64,000 nt of DNA, taken from contig NC_009420.2 in the NCBI RefSeq assembly GCF_000002875.2, forward strand, positions 2,022,951-2,086,950. The letters run 5' to 3'. This document shows, one piece after another, positions 39,893-48,739 of the stretch. A program made the position numbers and the translations under genes. Source of the DNA: Leishmania infantum JPCM5. Lineage: Eukaryota; Euglenozoa; Kinetoplastea; Trypanosomatida; Trypanosomatidae. The notes under the pieces were generated by a model. The model was given only the letters and a program-made list of their open reading frames with translations. It did no database searches and had not been told where the DNA came from. Each line of letters begins with the position of its first letter. Position 1 is the stretch's first letter.

Positions 39893-42800
39893 TCATCTCC
39901 TGAAATTGTTGTTGAGGACCGTCTCCAGCTGCGACAGAATTCCGGTTTGATCAACGAGAAAAGGCTCAGCGGTGCCGTCTGCGTTGATGTAATACTTTTG
40001 GCCAACGTTGTGGCGTCGGTCACTCTGCCAGCGAATGTCCACCATAGCGTTGCAAACGACTTGCGAGCGCAGGTTCGACAGGCGGAACAGCGTGAAAGAC
40101 CCAGACGGGTCGGGGAATACTTTGCGAATGTACACGAACTTCGTATCCCGCGGCACGTGGGACATGCTACGGTGGTGGATGTAGGCAGCATGCACCGCCG
40201 CCGGAGTAAGTCCCTCGGCCTTCAAGCGGCTAAACTCATCTACAAATCCAGTGATGCAGCGTAGTACGCCGCCCAGGTACCGCTGCGCCTCAGGCAGGCT
40301 AAGAATGCGCGCCTCTTCGTCGTAGAACGTTTGTACGTGTGGGTGGGGTTGACTGCGGTTCGTGCTCTCGTTGTTCATGCACGGCACATAGAGGACCAGT
40401 TTCGAGTACACGTCCAACACAGCAGTGCCGACGCCTGCCTCGGTCGGAAACATGGCCCCGTAGCGACCAGGCTGCAGTGAGTAGTACATGACGACGGTGT
40501 CCTCGTTTGTAAAAGAGTAGAAACGCACCCAGCCACCACTAAGAAAGTCGTCCAAGAATTGCTGGCGATTCCGCTCCTCGCGCGGCAACGCCAAAAAGGC
40601 GCCGTTGGGCCGGCCCAGCACATGGCTGTATGTCGGAGCACCCCCCCGGCCAAGATCAGCAGCCGCAGCTCCTGCTCCGTCCGCCGGCCTTGTTGTCGAA
40701 GTGTTGCACGTGGGCGCCATTGCGTTCGTCATGGAGTAGCGCGACGGCAGGATGGAGGCAAAGTTCTTAGGAGGAATCGCAGCAGGGACCTGGAAGGCAC
40801 CGAGGTGGGCCTTCAAAGCGGCTGCAGGAAATGGCGCGGCTGGGCCGCGGCGCGGCAGTGGTGGGCCGCCCTGTGCGGTGTGCCCGCTAACGGAGGGGGC
40901 ACGCGACTGCTGTGCTCGCCCGCGTGGCACCTGAGGCGGCATGATGGCATGCTTCGCCACGTGTTCCTCCACGGCGGCTCGCTTCGCCGTACCGGATGGA
41001 GACGGCGCATGCGCGGACTGCTTCCACTCCTCGCGACGGCGCTTGTGGGAACCCTGAAGCCCCTTCTCCGCTCTCGATGAGGAGGCGCTGCGCGGCACAC
41101 GCGGCTGATGCTGCAGCTCGCGGGGCCGGTCCGCGACCTCAGCGCGGATTGTGATGACTTCCGCGCGCGCCATCTCCAGGCTCTCTGCGCGGCGACGAGC
41201 AGCAATGCCGATGATCTCACCGTTGCAGTTGTACTGCGGCGGTGTGGCCGGCCCGGACAAGAGTGGGTCACGGGGCAGTGCCTGTTTCCGCTGCTCCACC
41301 TCCTCCATGATATCGCGCAGCTCGGCGGAACTGCGCGGCTGCACCTGTGCGCGCGACTCCTTGCTTGGTACCTGCACCTGGGGCGGCAAGTCTAGTGAAA
41401 GGCTACCGCTAGACGAGGTGGATGGTCGGCCACGCCTACTACCTGCGCGCTCCCGTTTCTGGGAGGATTCGCGGCCGGTGGCGGACGCGCGTGCACTCAC
41501 CTTGGGAAAGTCAGCCTCGCGGTGCTCGGCCACCATTGCGTCGAAGTCCACCACACTGTGCGCATTCGGGTCTCCAATGCTGATGCGGCCACCGGTCGAT
41601 GTGCGGTTATATGTGGGGCGTCCGGAGCGGCAGCGGCTGGCGCGCAGCTTCGGCTCACTCTGGGGAGCCTCAGGCAGCTGTACCTCCAGCAGGCTCGGTC
41701 TCTTCGGCTCGTCCCAGAGCATCGTGTTCATGCGAGACGATCGCCGCGGTGAGGGACTTTCGCTCGGGCCGCGACAGCGCAAGGTATGCCCCTGCAGCTT
41801 TGCGGTGGAGGTGAAGCGCTTTGCGCACGTCACACAGACAAAGTTGACGTCTTTGAACTTGCCGGAATACGCACATTTCATGCAAACATCGTAGTCGCAC
41901 TTGTAGCATCGGAAGGCCGGCGACTCGCCCGTGATCTTAAGAATGCCGCGATCGCAGACATTGCAGTCGAAGCCGTTGTAGCCGTGCGGCATCGAGGTCA
42001 ACTTTGTCATTACGTGCCCGTTCATGCACTTGAACTCGCGCTCGATCTCGGCCGTCATGTCGCGTGGCAGCGATACCACGGCGCGAAGGTTCCAACGAGT
42101 GGCGGTGTCACGCCCCGGGTACACCACTGCGTACTGGACCGGGCTGGAACGCACCAGTCTGCCCTGCTCCTGCTCGGTCAAGCTGACGCTTCGACGCACT
42201 GATCGAGACGTGCGAGATGCGGCTACCTCGCGATCGGCAACCTCTGACACCAGTGAGACGCTGCCACACCTCCCACGGGCAGACTGGCGAGCCAGAGACT
42301 GATTGCGCAGCTTTCCTCGCTGCACCTCCTCGGACTGGAGGATGTCGGCCCTGGCATCCTCTTCCGCCCGCGCCAGAGTAAGGAGGCACCAGAGGACATT
42401 GTAGGTTTCGTAGTACTCAAGCTCCAGCTGCGCACGGCCGCGTTGCTCAGTGGCTTCGATACGCTCTAGCCCTTCGCGCAGCACCGCCTCCGCCGATCGC
42501 TTCGGGCGGAACTGTAAATTCTCGGCAAGGTTGTTCAGAGGCAGGCCACTCGACGGCGAAGGTTCCAGCAAGTTGAGCTTCTGGAGCAGCGAGAGTGGGC
42601 AGGACAGTGGCCGGCGGTTCCACACAGAGTCCTCGAGCACCTCCATCAGCGTGGCGCGCTGCGACGGTTCGCGGTGCAGCACGCGCTCCACAAGTCGGCA
42701 GAGCTGTGGATCTCCCCTCCACTCCCTTGGCCAACTCCATGCAGCACCCGCTACAGCGTTGAAGAGGGCAAGCGACTTGTGCTCCTTGTCCAGTTGGCGC

Positions 42801-43660
42801 ATACCTTTCTGTTCTATCGCCTCGAGATACGGATTCATGCGTGTCAAGAGCACGTAGAGGACCACACCAATACTCCACGTGTCCACCTCCTTCCCGTAGC
42901 TCAGTGAAGGGGCGTCCGAGTTTTTTGTCATTCGCTTGTAAACCTCAGTCGCCATTTCAGGCGCCATGTACATTGCTGTACCGGCAACCGTCTTGCGAGG
43001 ATGCGCCTCTGATATGCGGCTGGAAAGTCCGAAATCTGTAATCTTCAAATTACCTTCGTGGTCAAACAGGAGATTCTGTGGCTTCAGGTCGCGGTGAATG
43101 CAGCCTTTGGAATGAATGTAGGAGATGGTGTTCACCAGGGCCCACCCAATCCACAAAATCTCCGGCACATCAAGACCCCTGCTGGCTATGACGTCATGAA
43201 GCGACTTGCCTGCGCACCGCTCCATCACTACGTAGGCGCGATCTTCATCCCTACCAGCAGCATAGAATTTCACAATGTTGGGATGGCGCGAGAAATGGCT
43301 CATGAGCGTCACCTCCTCCTTCAGTCGCTTCCAGTCATTTTCGCTCATGCGCTTCGATGACACCTTGAGCGCGTAGGCCTCACCGCTGTTCGAAACGGCA
43401 TCAAATACCTTTCCAAACCCACCTTTTCCAAGCAGCCCGGTAGTAACCAGTCTAAGGTCCTCCTCCTCGAAGTAGACCGTCATGTGCTCCAGTGGATGAT
43501 CGTCGTCCTCTGTTTGGTCAACGACACACTTTTGGATGTGCGGCGTCTTCACGGTGCTTCCAAGTCGAGAGATGGCGGGGGTCTGCGACAAATCGCGCGG
43601 CATAGATATCGCTCCACCCCGTGGTGGAGTCCTCGACAACGAGCTGCAAAAGTGCGACAT
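39893..43660 (-). CDS. KKT2: Kinetoplastid kinetochore kinase KKT2
   Basis: 1255 residues. The N-terminal kinase domain (about 70-345) has the full active set: LLGKGGFGKVFDA, YALKVSSKRM, CIHRDLKPQNLLFD (about 190) and KITDFGLSS (about 210), plus a GT.MYMAPE activation segment. A Glu/Arg-rich coiled region follows. Around 545-630 lies a zinc-binding module (CxxH and Cys pairs, CMNGHVMTKL to CYKCDYDVCMKCA), then a C2H2 finger (FVCVTCAKRFTSTAKLQGH). Basic Ser/Pro/Arg-rich linkers follow. The C-terminus (about 1030-1255; WVRFYSFTNEDTVVMYY, KLVLYVP) fits a divergent polo box. Kinase, C1-like plus C2H2 and polo-box-like order is the known layout of KKT2, a centromere-bound kinase of the unconventional kinetoplastid kinetochore (T. 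brucei protein about 1,260). The ATG at 43660 is the first after an acceptor AG at 43754-43753; an alternative Met lies at 43603. Confidence 0.85.
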   Translation of the reverse strand: MSHFCSSLSRTPPRGGAISMPRDLSQTPAISRLGSTVKTPHIQKCVVDQTEDDDHPLEHMTVYFEEEDLRLVTTGLLGKGGFGKVFDAVSNSGEAYALKVSSKRMSENDWKRLKEEVTLMSHFSRHPNIVKFYAAGRDEDRAYVVMERCAGKSLHDVIASRGLDVPEILWIGWALVNTISYIHSKGCIHRDLKPQNLLFDHEGNLKITDFGLSSRISEAHPRKTVAGTAMYMAPEMATEVYKRMTKNSDAPSLSYGKEVDTWSIGVVLYVLLTRMNPYLEAIEQKGMRQLDKEHKSLALFNAVAGAAWSWPREWRGDPQLCRLVERVLHREPSQRATLMEVLEDSVWNRRPLSCPLSLLQKLNLLEPSPSSGLPLNNLAENLQFRPKRSAEAVLREGLERIEATEQRGRAQLELEYYETYNVLWCLLTLARAEEDARADILQSEEVQRGKLRNQSLARQSARGRCGSVSLVSEVADREVAASRTSRSVRRSVSLTEQEQGRLVRSSPVQYAVVYPGRDTATRWNLRAVVSLPRDMTAEIEREFKCMNGHVMTKLTSMPHGYNGFDCNVCDRGILKITGESPAFRCYKCDYDVCMKCAYSGKFKDVNFVCVTCAKRFTSTAKLQGHTLRCRGPSESPSPRRSSRMNTMLWDEPKRPSLLEVQLPEAPQSEPKLRASRCRSGRPTYNRTSTGGRISIGDPNAHSVVDFDAMVAEHREADFPKVSARASATGRESSQKRERAGSRRGRPSTSSSGSLSLDLPPQVQVPSKESRAQVQPRSSAELRDIMEEVEQRKQALPRDPLLSGPATPPQYNCNGEIIGIAARRRAESLEMARAEVITIRAEVADRPRELQHQPRVPRSASSSRAEKGLQGSHKRRREEWKQSAHAPSPSGTAKRAAVEEHVAKHAIMPPQVPRGRAQQSRAPSVSGHTAQGGPPLPRRGPAAPFPAAALKAHLGAFQVPAAIPPKNFASILPSRYSMTNAMAPTCNTSTTRPADGAGAAAADLGRGGAPTYSHVLGRPNGAFLALPREERNRQQFLDDFLSGGWVRFYSFTNEDTVVMYYSLQPGRYGAMFPTEAGVGTAVLDVYSKLVLYVPCMNNESTNRSQPHPHVQTFYDEEARILSLPEAQRYLGGVLRCITGFVDEFSRLKAEGLTPAAVHAAYIHHRSMSHVPRDTKFVYIRKVFPDPSGSFTLFRLSNLRSQVVCNAMVDIRWQSDRRHNVGQKYYINADGTAEPFLVDQTGILSQLETVLNNNFRR

Positions 43661-44557
43661 CAGAAGACAAGCGACCCAATGTCTACTCTGTGGATACACC
43701 AGAGTCTAGCAGACGGCACTGTTGGTGTTCGTGGTGGTGCCCGGGCGAGCTTCTAAAAAGAAAAAAAATACTCTATGAAGACAGCAGCTACAGGTCACGT
43801 TAGTGGTTGTACCTCGGCTCCTCTGTTTCTTTGTCAGCAAGTATTTCACCTTTTCCCCTCCACACGCCGCGACTACGTGCAACGTGTGGTAGTCGAGATC
43901 GCTCGACTTTTTGTTACGTATAAGAGCATTTTTTTTGTTTGGAGAAGCAAGTATGGACATCCGTATTGAAGCGTGAAGGTCATCGATTGAGGCACCGACT
44001 AATTTTTTTTTTGCTGAACAACCTTGGAAACATGTTACTGGATGCATGTTACATGGGAAGTGTGCGGAAGGCTACGAGGCACGCTCAGCACAGCTGCAGA
44101 TGTTCCCAAAGGCGCAATTCGAAACGTCCTTAGACGAAATCCATGTTACCGCCAAAATATCAACTCTTTCCTTAGACAAGGTGAACACTCCTTTTGGTTG
44201 TTTTCTTCGATGCGGCGATACAACATCAACATAAAATGTGTGGATGTAGTACGCCAGAGAGACGCGTAAAGGGTGCGAAAAACACAGCATTGGCAGATCA
44301 AAAAAAAAAAAGCTACTTTGACAACTGTGCGGCGGGGAAAAAAAAGAGCTACTTAGCGGCAAAGAATGGAGAAGATAGAATCACACAAGCGACCGCGCCT
44401 GCAGCCGGCAAGAGTCACCTCTCTGTAATTTTCAATACTCACCCTGCTCTTTTCGTCGTTTATTCGCCCCCTCTTTGGGCATCATTGTCAAACCGAAGAA
44501 CAAGAGCGTTTGTTTTCTTCGAAAGAGCTGCTGCCACGGTGCTGCGTGTTCCAGAGT
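43661..44557. other. Intergenic/UTR, AT-rich
   Basis: About 0.9 kb. A pyrimidine tract plus AG read on the minus strand near 43753-43769 is the likely acceptor for KKT2. The rest is unusually AT-rich for the window, with A runs near 44300-44345. No gene seen. Confidence 0.55.
43753..43769 (-). promoter_or_regulatory. Probable spliced-leader acceptor for KKT2
   Basis: On the minus strand a T-rich tract ends in ctttttag, with the AG at 43754-43753. The first downstream ATG is at 43660, giving a leader of about 92 bases. It matches the kinetoplastid pyrimidine-tract-plus-AG rule. Confidence 0.55.
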
Positions 44558-45424
44558 CTACGCAGAATTCGGCTCTGGTTTTACCTCACATGTCGCCGCT
44601 GAAGTATTCTGAGCGGGAATGTCAGAGCTGGTCGTTGGGGTTATTGGTGTAGGAGTAGTCTTCACACCGGTATGAATGCACGCAATGCCACCAGTCAAGT
44701 TCTCATAGCGCACATACCCAAAGCCAGCGTCGCGGATCATCTGCGCAAACGTCTCCTGGTCCGGGAAAGCGCGTATGCTATCCACTAAATAGCGGTAGCT
44801 CTCTTCATCCGCCAGCATGCGCCCTGCCTGCGGCATAAAGCCGTAAGACCACAATTCATAAGGCACGCTCAAAAGCGGGCAGGTCACTCTGCTGAACTCC
44901 AGCACGTGCAGCGCACCACCTACCTTGAGTACACGAAAAGCTTCGCGCAGCGCCTTTGGTCTATCGCTGAAGTTGCGGATGCCAAAGGACACTGTGTAGC
45001 TGTCAAACGCGCCGTCCTCGAACGGAAGCTCCTCGCCACTTGCGCAGACCCAGTCGATGTCCATGTAGCCCTCGCGCTCCGCACGCTTCTGACCTTCCTT
45101 GAGCATCATAGCGTTTATATCACACACAACAACTTTCGTGCCATCCAGAGTCTTCGGCACTATGCCAAACGACTGCCCGCGGGCACGGATACTGTCAGTG
45201 ATCCTGAAGGCAATATCGCCCGTTCCACCCGCAACATCCAGGAACTTGCTGCCAGGCAACGGGCAAACACAATCCTCGACAAAGTGCTTCTTCCAGATGC
45301 GGTGAATGCCTAAAGAGAGGACATCGTTCATCATGTCGTACTTGGTCGCCACGGAGTCGAAGACTTTCTTCACGTATGCATCACCAAGGCCCATGTTGCG
45401 GCCCAATCGTGTGTAATGTAGCAT
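44558..45424 (-). CDS. COQ5: Ubiquinone biosynthesis C-methyltransferase COQ5
   Basis: 288 residues. Class I SAM methyltransferase of the UbiE/COQ5 family, which methylates the benzoquinol ring (DDMQH2 to DMQH2) of ubiquinone in the mitochondrion. Motif I is VAGGTGDIAFR (about 65). Other family blocks are KYDMMNDVLSLGIHRIWK at the start, VCDINAMMLKEGQKRA, ELPFEDGAFDSYTVSFGIRN and DRPKALREAFRVLKVGG, then SIRAFPDQETFAQMI and the closing YENLTGGIACIHTG. These are the standard UbiE signatures. The Thr/Pro/Ser-rich last 30 residues are extra. No obvious presequence precedes the conserved core, which starts by about residue 10. The gene sits in an AT-richer block. Confidence 0.9.
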   Translation of the reverse strand: MLHYTRLGRNMGLGDAYVKKVFDSVATKYDMMNDVLSLGIHRIWKKHFVEDCVCPLPGSKFLDVAGGTGDIAFRITDSIRARGQSFGIVPKTLDGTKVVVCDINAMMLKEGQKRAEREGYMDIDWVCASGEELPFEDGAFDSYTVSFGIRNFSDRPKALREAFRVLKVGGALHVLEFSRVTCPLLSVPYELWSYGFMPQAGRMLADEESYRYLVDSIRAFPDQETFAQMIRDAGFGYVRYENLTGGIACIHTGVKTTPTPITPTTSSDIPAQNTSAATCEVKPEPNSA

Positions 45425-45881
45425 TTTTTTTTCTGCCTTGTATATATATATATATGTAGCCTTCGAGGTATGCGTTAATTGTATTGCCTCGATGGTGTTA
45501 CTTAAGTGTGATCAGTTATGTTTTCTGGAAGTCCTCGATATGCATAGGAGTGAAGTAAAAAAGTGGGAATGATGGCATGGCTACACTAAGTGGAGCTTGA
45601 ATGAGTCTTGTACATCAAAATAGAAATGATTAGCGATTCCATAAAGGATGTCTTGGTCTTCAAAGACCTACGTCCTTCACAGAAAAAATAAGCTCGGCCT
45701 TGCTACCCAGCGGGGACTCTTCCCAACAGCTGTGCGAGCTGAAAACAAGATCAAACACACGCATCGACATAAGACAGCCCGGTAGCAGGGTCGCGGAGAA
45801 GTGATAAACAGCCGTATTACCAGAGAAACCTTTGTTTTCTTCAGACTCAGCTTTTTTTAGGCGGCTTTTTTTTCTCTAGAT
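45425..45881. other. Intergenic/UTR, AT-rich
   Basis: About 0.46 kb of clearly AT-rich sequence, with a TA dinucleotide run near 45440-45455 and T tracts near 45850-45875. It separates COQ5 from the WD40 gene. No gene seen. Confidence 0.55.
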
Positions 45882-47519
45882 CTATGAGGCAGAGTCGGAG
45901 AGCACATGCAAGTCGCCGTCATCACCCCCGACACAAACTGCGCTGTGTTTGTTAGACGCAGAAACGCTACATATCTGGTCTGACCACTCAGAAAATGGGC
46001 AAGAGAAAAGAAGGGACGGGGACCATGTGCTCTTCTTCAAATCAGAGGGCAAAAACGCGCAGTCGTCATCGCTCTCACCCTCAGGCAGAAGCACTCTGGC
46101 AGCCATGAAGCCATCCATAAAGGATGTTTGCTTATTTTTCTGCGTACCGGTGAAGCTGCGTTTCAAAACACCAGCGGTTGATTGGCTTTCGGTCGCACAG
46201 GGAGGGCGGCCGATATCGTAAAACAAAAGACTGTTTGACGAAACATGGGGATAAATGAGACAATCGAGCAGAGGCATAACAGAGAGCTTTGGTGGTGAGA
46301 GGTTGGCTGAAAGTTGAGTGCGGCGTGAGTCGCTGGTGCTGACGCGCGTCACTTCTTCAAAAGACGACGCACCAATTGAGAAGCAAGCAATGTCGCCAGA
46401 ATCGGTGTTGAGCCACAACATTGGCGCACCGCACCTGCACGACGATAATGGGCCGATAACGTGCAGCGCTTCGATCTCTCCACCGACAGAACTTATTGCA
46501 ACAGGCTCGTTACGCTTTCGCAAGTCCCAGAGTACGAGCATTCCATCTTTGGTACCAGTCAGTAACTCAACGCAATTGCTACGATCCGCTACTTCAACGG
46601 CCGTGATTGCTGTTCCTTGCGCAACTCGTCGCGTGCCCGGGTTACACGCACTCAAAATTGCAGGTGGTGGCGGGGCCTCAGTACAAAGCACAGGACTTGC
46701 AGTCCGCACATCGACAAGTGCAGTACAGCCGTTGGACAAAGCAGCGACAGCGACGGCGTCTGACACTGTTACTACGGCGGTGGTTGCCGAGACGCTACTC
46801 ACAAGCGGAGAGCAGCTGTCAAATCGTAAAGCGCGAAGGTTGTACGTACGGAGCGGCTCTCCTGTTGCTTCATCCAAGTCCTCCAGGTCAAAAATATCGA
46901 GCTGTTGAGCACCACTATAACCACAAATGGTGTTTAATGAGCTGCCAAGAAACTGTGTGACTAAGAGCCCAAAGCTGATTCTATTTTCTCCTCCTAGTCG
47001 TGCTTGCACCGTGGCCGATTTGAGCTCCAGAACTGGCTTCGATGTTTCGCATGGCACCTTGCCATCTGCAAGCCACGAGGACGCGCCGAAAAGCTGAAAA
47101 CCGGAGCGTTGAGCGGCAATGATGTACTCATCTCTGGGGTCCCATGCAGTGCTCAGGATGGAATATCTGAAGGTGTCCAGTGGTGAGACAAGCAGCTCCC
47201 CATCGCCGCTGTTGCGAGCAGGGTGTAGGCTTGAGACAACAGTGCGAATTACTGGTGCCTTGCAAAGTGCAAATGCGTTGCAAGGGTGCAAGCGACGGCC
47301 ATACTTCGAGTGCGCGAAAAAACCACTGCAGAGGTGTGGGCGAAGATGGCGAAGCTGCGAAGCCAGTGTGTTGGCCGTTCGTGAACCGATAGGATATGAG
47401 TTCGCATATTCCCCGTCGCGCCGCCGCTTCATTGTGGATTTTGTCTCTGTTTCACCTTTTGTTGGCAGCCCCACCCTTCTTTGGGCGGAGCCGATGAATC
47501 CGGAGAGGGTGGTCTGCAT
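45882..47519 (-). CDS. WD40-repeat protein with PIP-box-like N-terminus
   Basis: 545 residues from the ATG at 47519. The frame continues another 253 codons upstream into the GC-rich island and retroposon copy 2, but a strong pyrimidine tract ending AG at 47540-47539 lies just before this ATG, so the extension is a chance frame. The first residues, MQTTLSGFI, resemble a PCNA-interacting PIP box (Q-x-x-L-x-x-F-aromatic; here the last position is Ile). A basic KRRRDG near residue 30 could be a nuclear signal. WD40-like blades follow: STAWDPRDEYIIAAQRSGFQ, LLTGTKDGMLVLWDLRKR (about 320) and SAVCVGGDDGDLHVLSD at the end. The gene could be a CUL4-type substrate receptor or chromatin factor tied to replication, but no family is proven. 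Third-position GC looks lower than in its neighbours. Confidence 0.75.
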   Translation of the reverse strand: MQTTLSGFIGSAQRRVGLPTKGETETKSTMKRRRDGEYANSYPIGSRTANTLASQLRHLRPHLCSGFFAHSKYGRRLHPCNAFALCKAPVIRTVVSSLHPARNSGDGELLVSPLDTFRYSILSTAWDPRDEYIIAAQRSGFQLFGASSWLADGKVPCETSKPVLELKSATVQARLGGENRISFGLLVTQFLGSSLNTICGYSGAQQLDIFDLEDLDEATGEPLRTYNLRALRFDSCSPLVSSVSATTAVVTVSDAVAVAALSNGCTALVDVRTASPVLCTEAPPPPAILSACNPGTRRVAQGTAITAVEVADRSNCVELLTGTKDGMLVLWDLRKRNEPVAISSVGGEIEALHVIGPLSSCRCGAPMLWLNTDSGDIACFSIGASSFEEVTRVSTSDSRRTQLSANLSPPKLSVMPLLDCLIYPHVSSNSLLFYDIGRPPCATESQSTAGVLKRSFTGTQKNKQTSFMDGFMAARVLLPEGESDDDCAFLPSDLKKSTWSPSLLFSCPFSEWSDQICSVSASNKHSAVCVGGDDGDLHVLSDSAS

Positions 47520-48064
47520 AGGCGCCTGTCGGGTGATCCTGGCAAAAAGAACCGAGAGCAGAGGAAAGGTGGGGAGGAGGCAATGATTACGGGTCGGGCC
47601 GTAGGCGGGGGCCGCGGATAGGGTTGCTGGCGTTTCCGGGTGGCGCCACCTTTTGTGGCCCTTTTGCCCGCGCCGGGGAGGGGGCGTTGGCGGCTCTTTC
47701 CTGGGCCGCCCCTTGGGACCATCCGGGGAGCCCCACACCCCCCCCCCCGGCCACTGAGGGGAGGGGACGCGGGCCCCAGCGCCGCCACCACGCCCAAGCA
47801 CGAAGGAGGGCGGAAAGCTCAACAGGCGAGCCAGCGGGGAAAAAAAGCAGAGACGAGAGCCGAAAGCCGCACCCAAAACAACCTGGCTAACGGGAGTGGG
47901 GCGGTTCTCCTGCAGAGTCGGGGCTTTTCTGCCAGCCTGCGTGGGCGATTTCTTGCAAACGAAACGCTGGGCGGGCGGAGGCCCCTGCGCTTCTAATCTC
48001 ATGATCGCTTTCTCGCGTGCCGGAAAACATTTTTTTCTTCGAAGTCCCAGTCCATCGCAAATAG
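47520..48064. other. GC-rich island, no gene
   Basis: Between the WD40 gene and retroposon copy 2 lies strikingly GC-rich sequence with homopolymer C (about 47738-47748) and G blocks. It is open in the minus frame joined to the WD40 gene and in other frames, as expected for few A/T stops. No recognisable domain. The low-coordinate end (47539-47580) is the acceptor tract of the WD40 gene. Confidence 0.5.
47539..47580 (-). promoter_or_regulatory. Probable spliced-leader acceptor for the WD40 gene
   Basis: On the minus strand a pyrimidine-rich run ends in ttctttttgccag, with the AG at 47540-47539. It leaves a 19-base leader before the ATG at 47519. A second AG lies further down at 47527-47526. 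Confidence 0.65.
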
Positions 48065-48700
48065 GTCCGCAACAGTGTATACACGCCTCCGCAACCACAG
48101 CGCCCCAACCCTCTGGCCGCACGGCGGCGACATCTCCTGGTCGCCGAGAACGAGCCGCCCTGCGGGGTAGAAGAGGTGGTGGTGGTGGGCCAGACGCGTG
48201 CCGAATGAGCTCGAGGAACAAGTCGGCCAGCCTCCGGTGAGAGCCCTTCAGAGCCTCTGCAACCCGGCCGTATGCCATGCTTCCGGCACCCGTGCCCTCA
48301 TATCAGCCCACCGCGTCGGACGCAGGAGACGCCGCATGCTCTGCGCACACATGCGCCCTGGCGTCGATTCGTATGGTGCCCTTCGCGCCCTTTTTCGCCC
48401 ATCACTCTTGCGCATCGGACAACCGCACGCCTTGCATGGATGCGGCACACCCATGCCAGCTGTGCATGGCAGCGCCTGCGCACCGTGCGCTCTCGCCTTT
48501 TCATCCAGGTCCTGTGGCCTGCCTCAGGGCACGACGCAGCTGTCCGGGTGGCGGGCATCCTCCTCCATCTCCGTCGATGTCGTGGCGGCGAGTCGGAATG
48601 GGTTGGCCCACATGCGCCGCGACGGGGGGACGCTGCCATGGGTCTGTGGCAGCAGGGGCCAACAGACAAGCATGTATCTGCGCACAGGGGGGCAGCCACA

Positions 48701-48739
<39 letters not shown>

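Noticed and set aside
45440..45455. TATATATA run upstream of COQ5 as a TATA box
   Set aside because: Kinetoplastid protein genes are transcribed as long units without gene-level TATA promoters; a simple repeat is the better reading.
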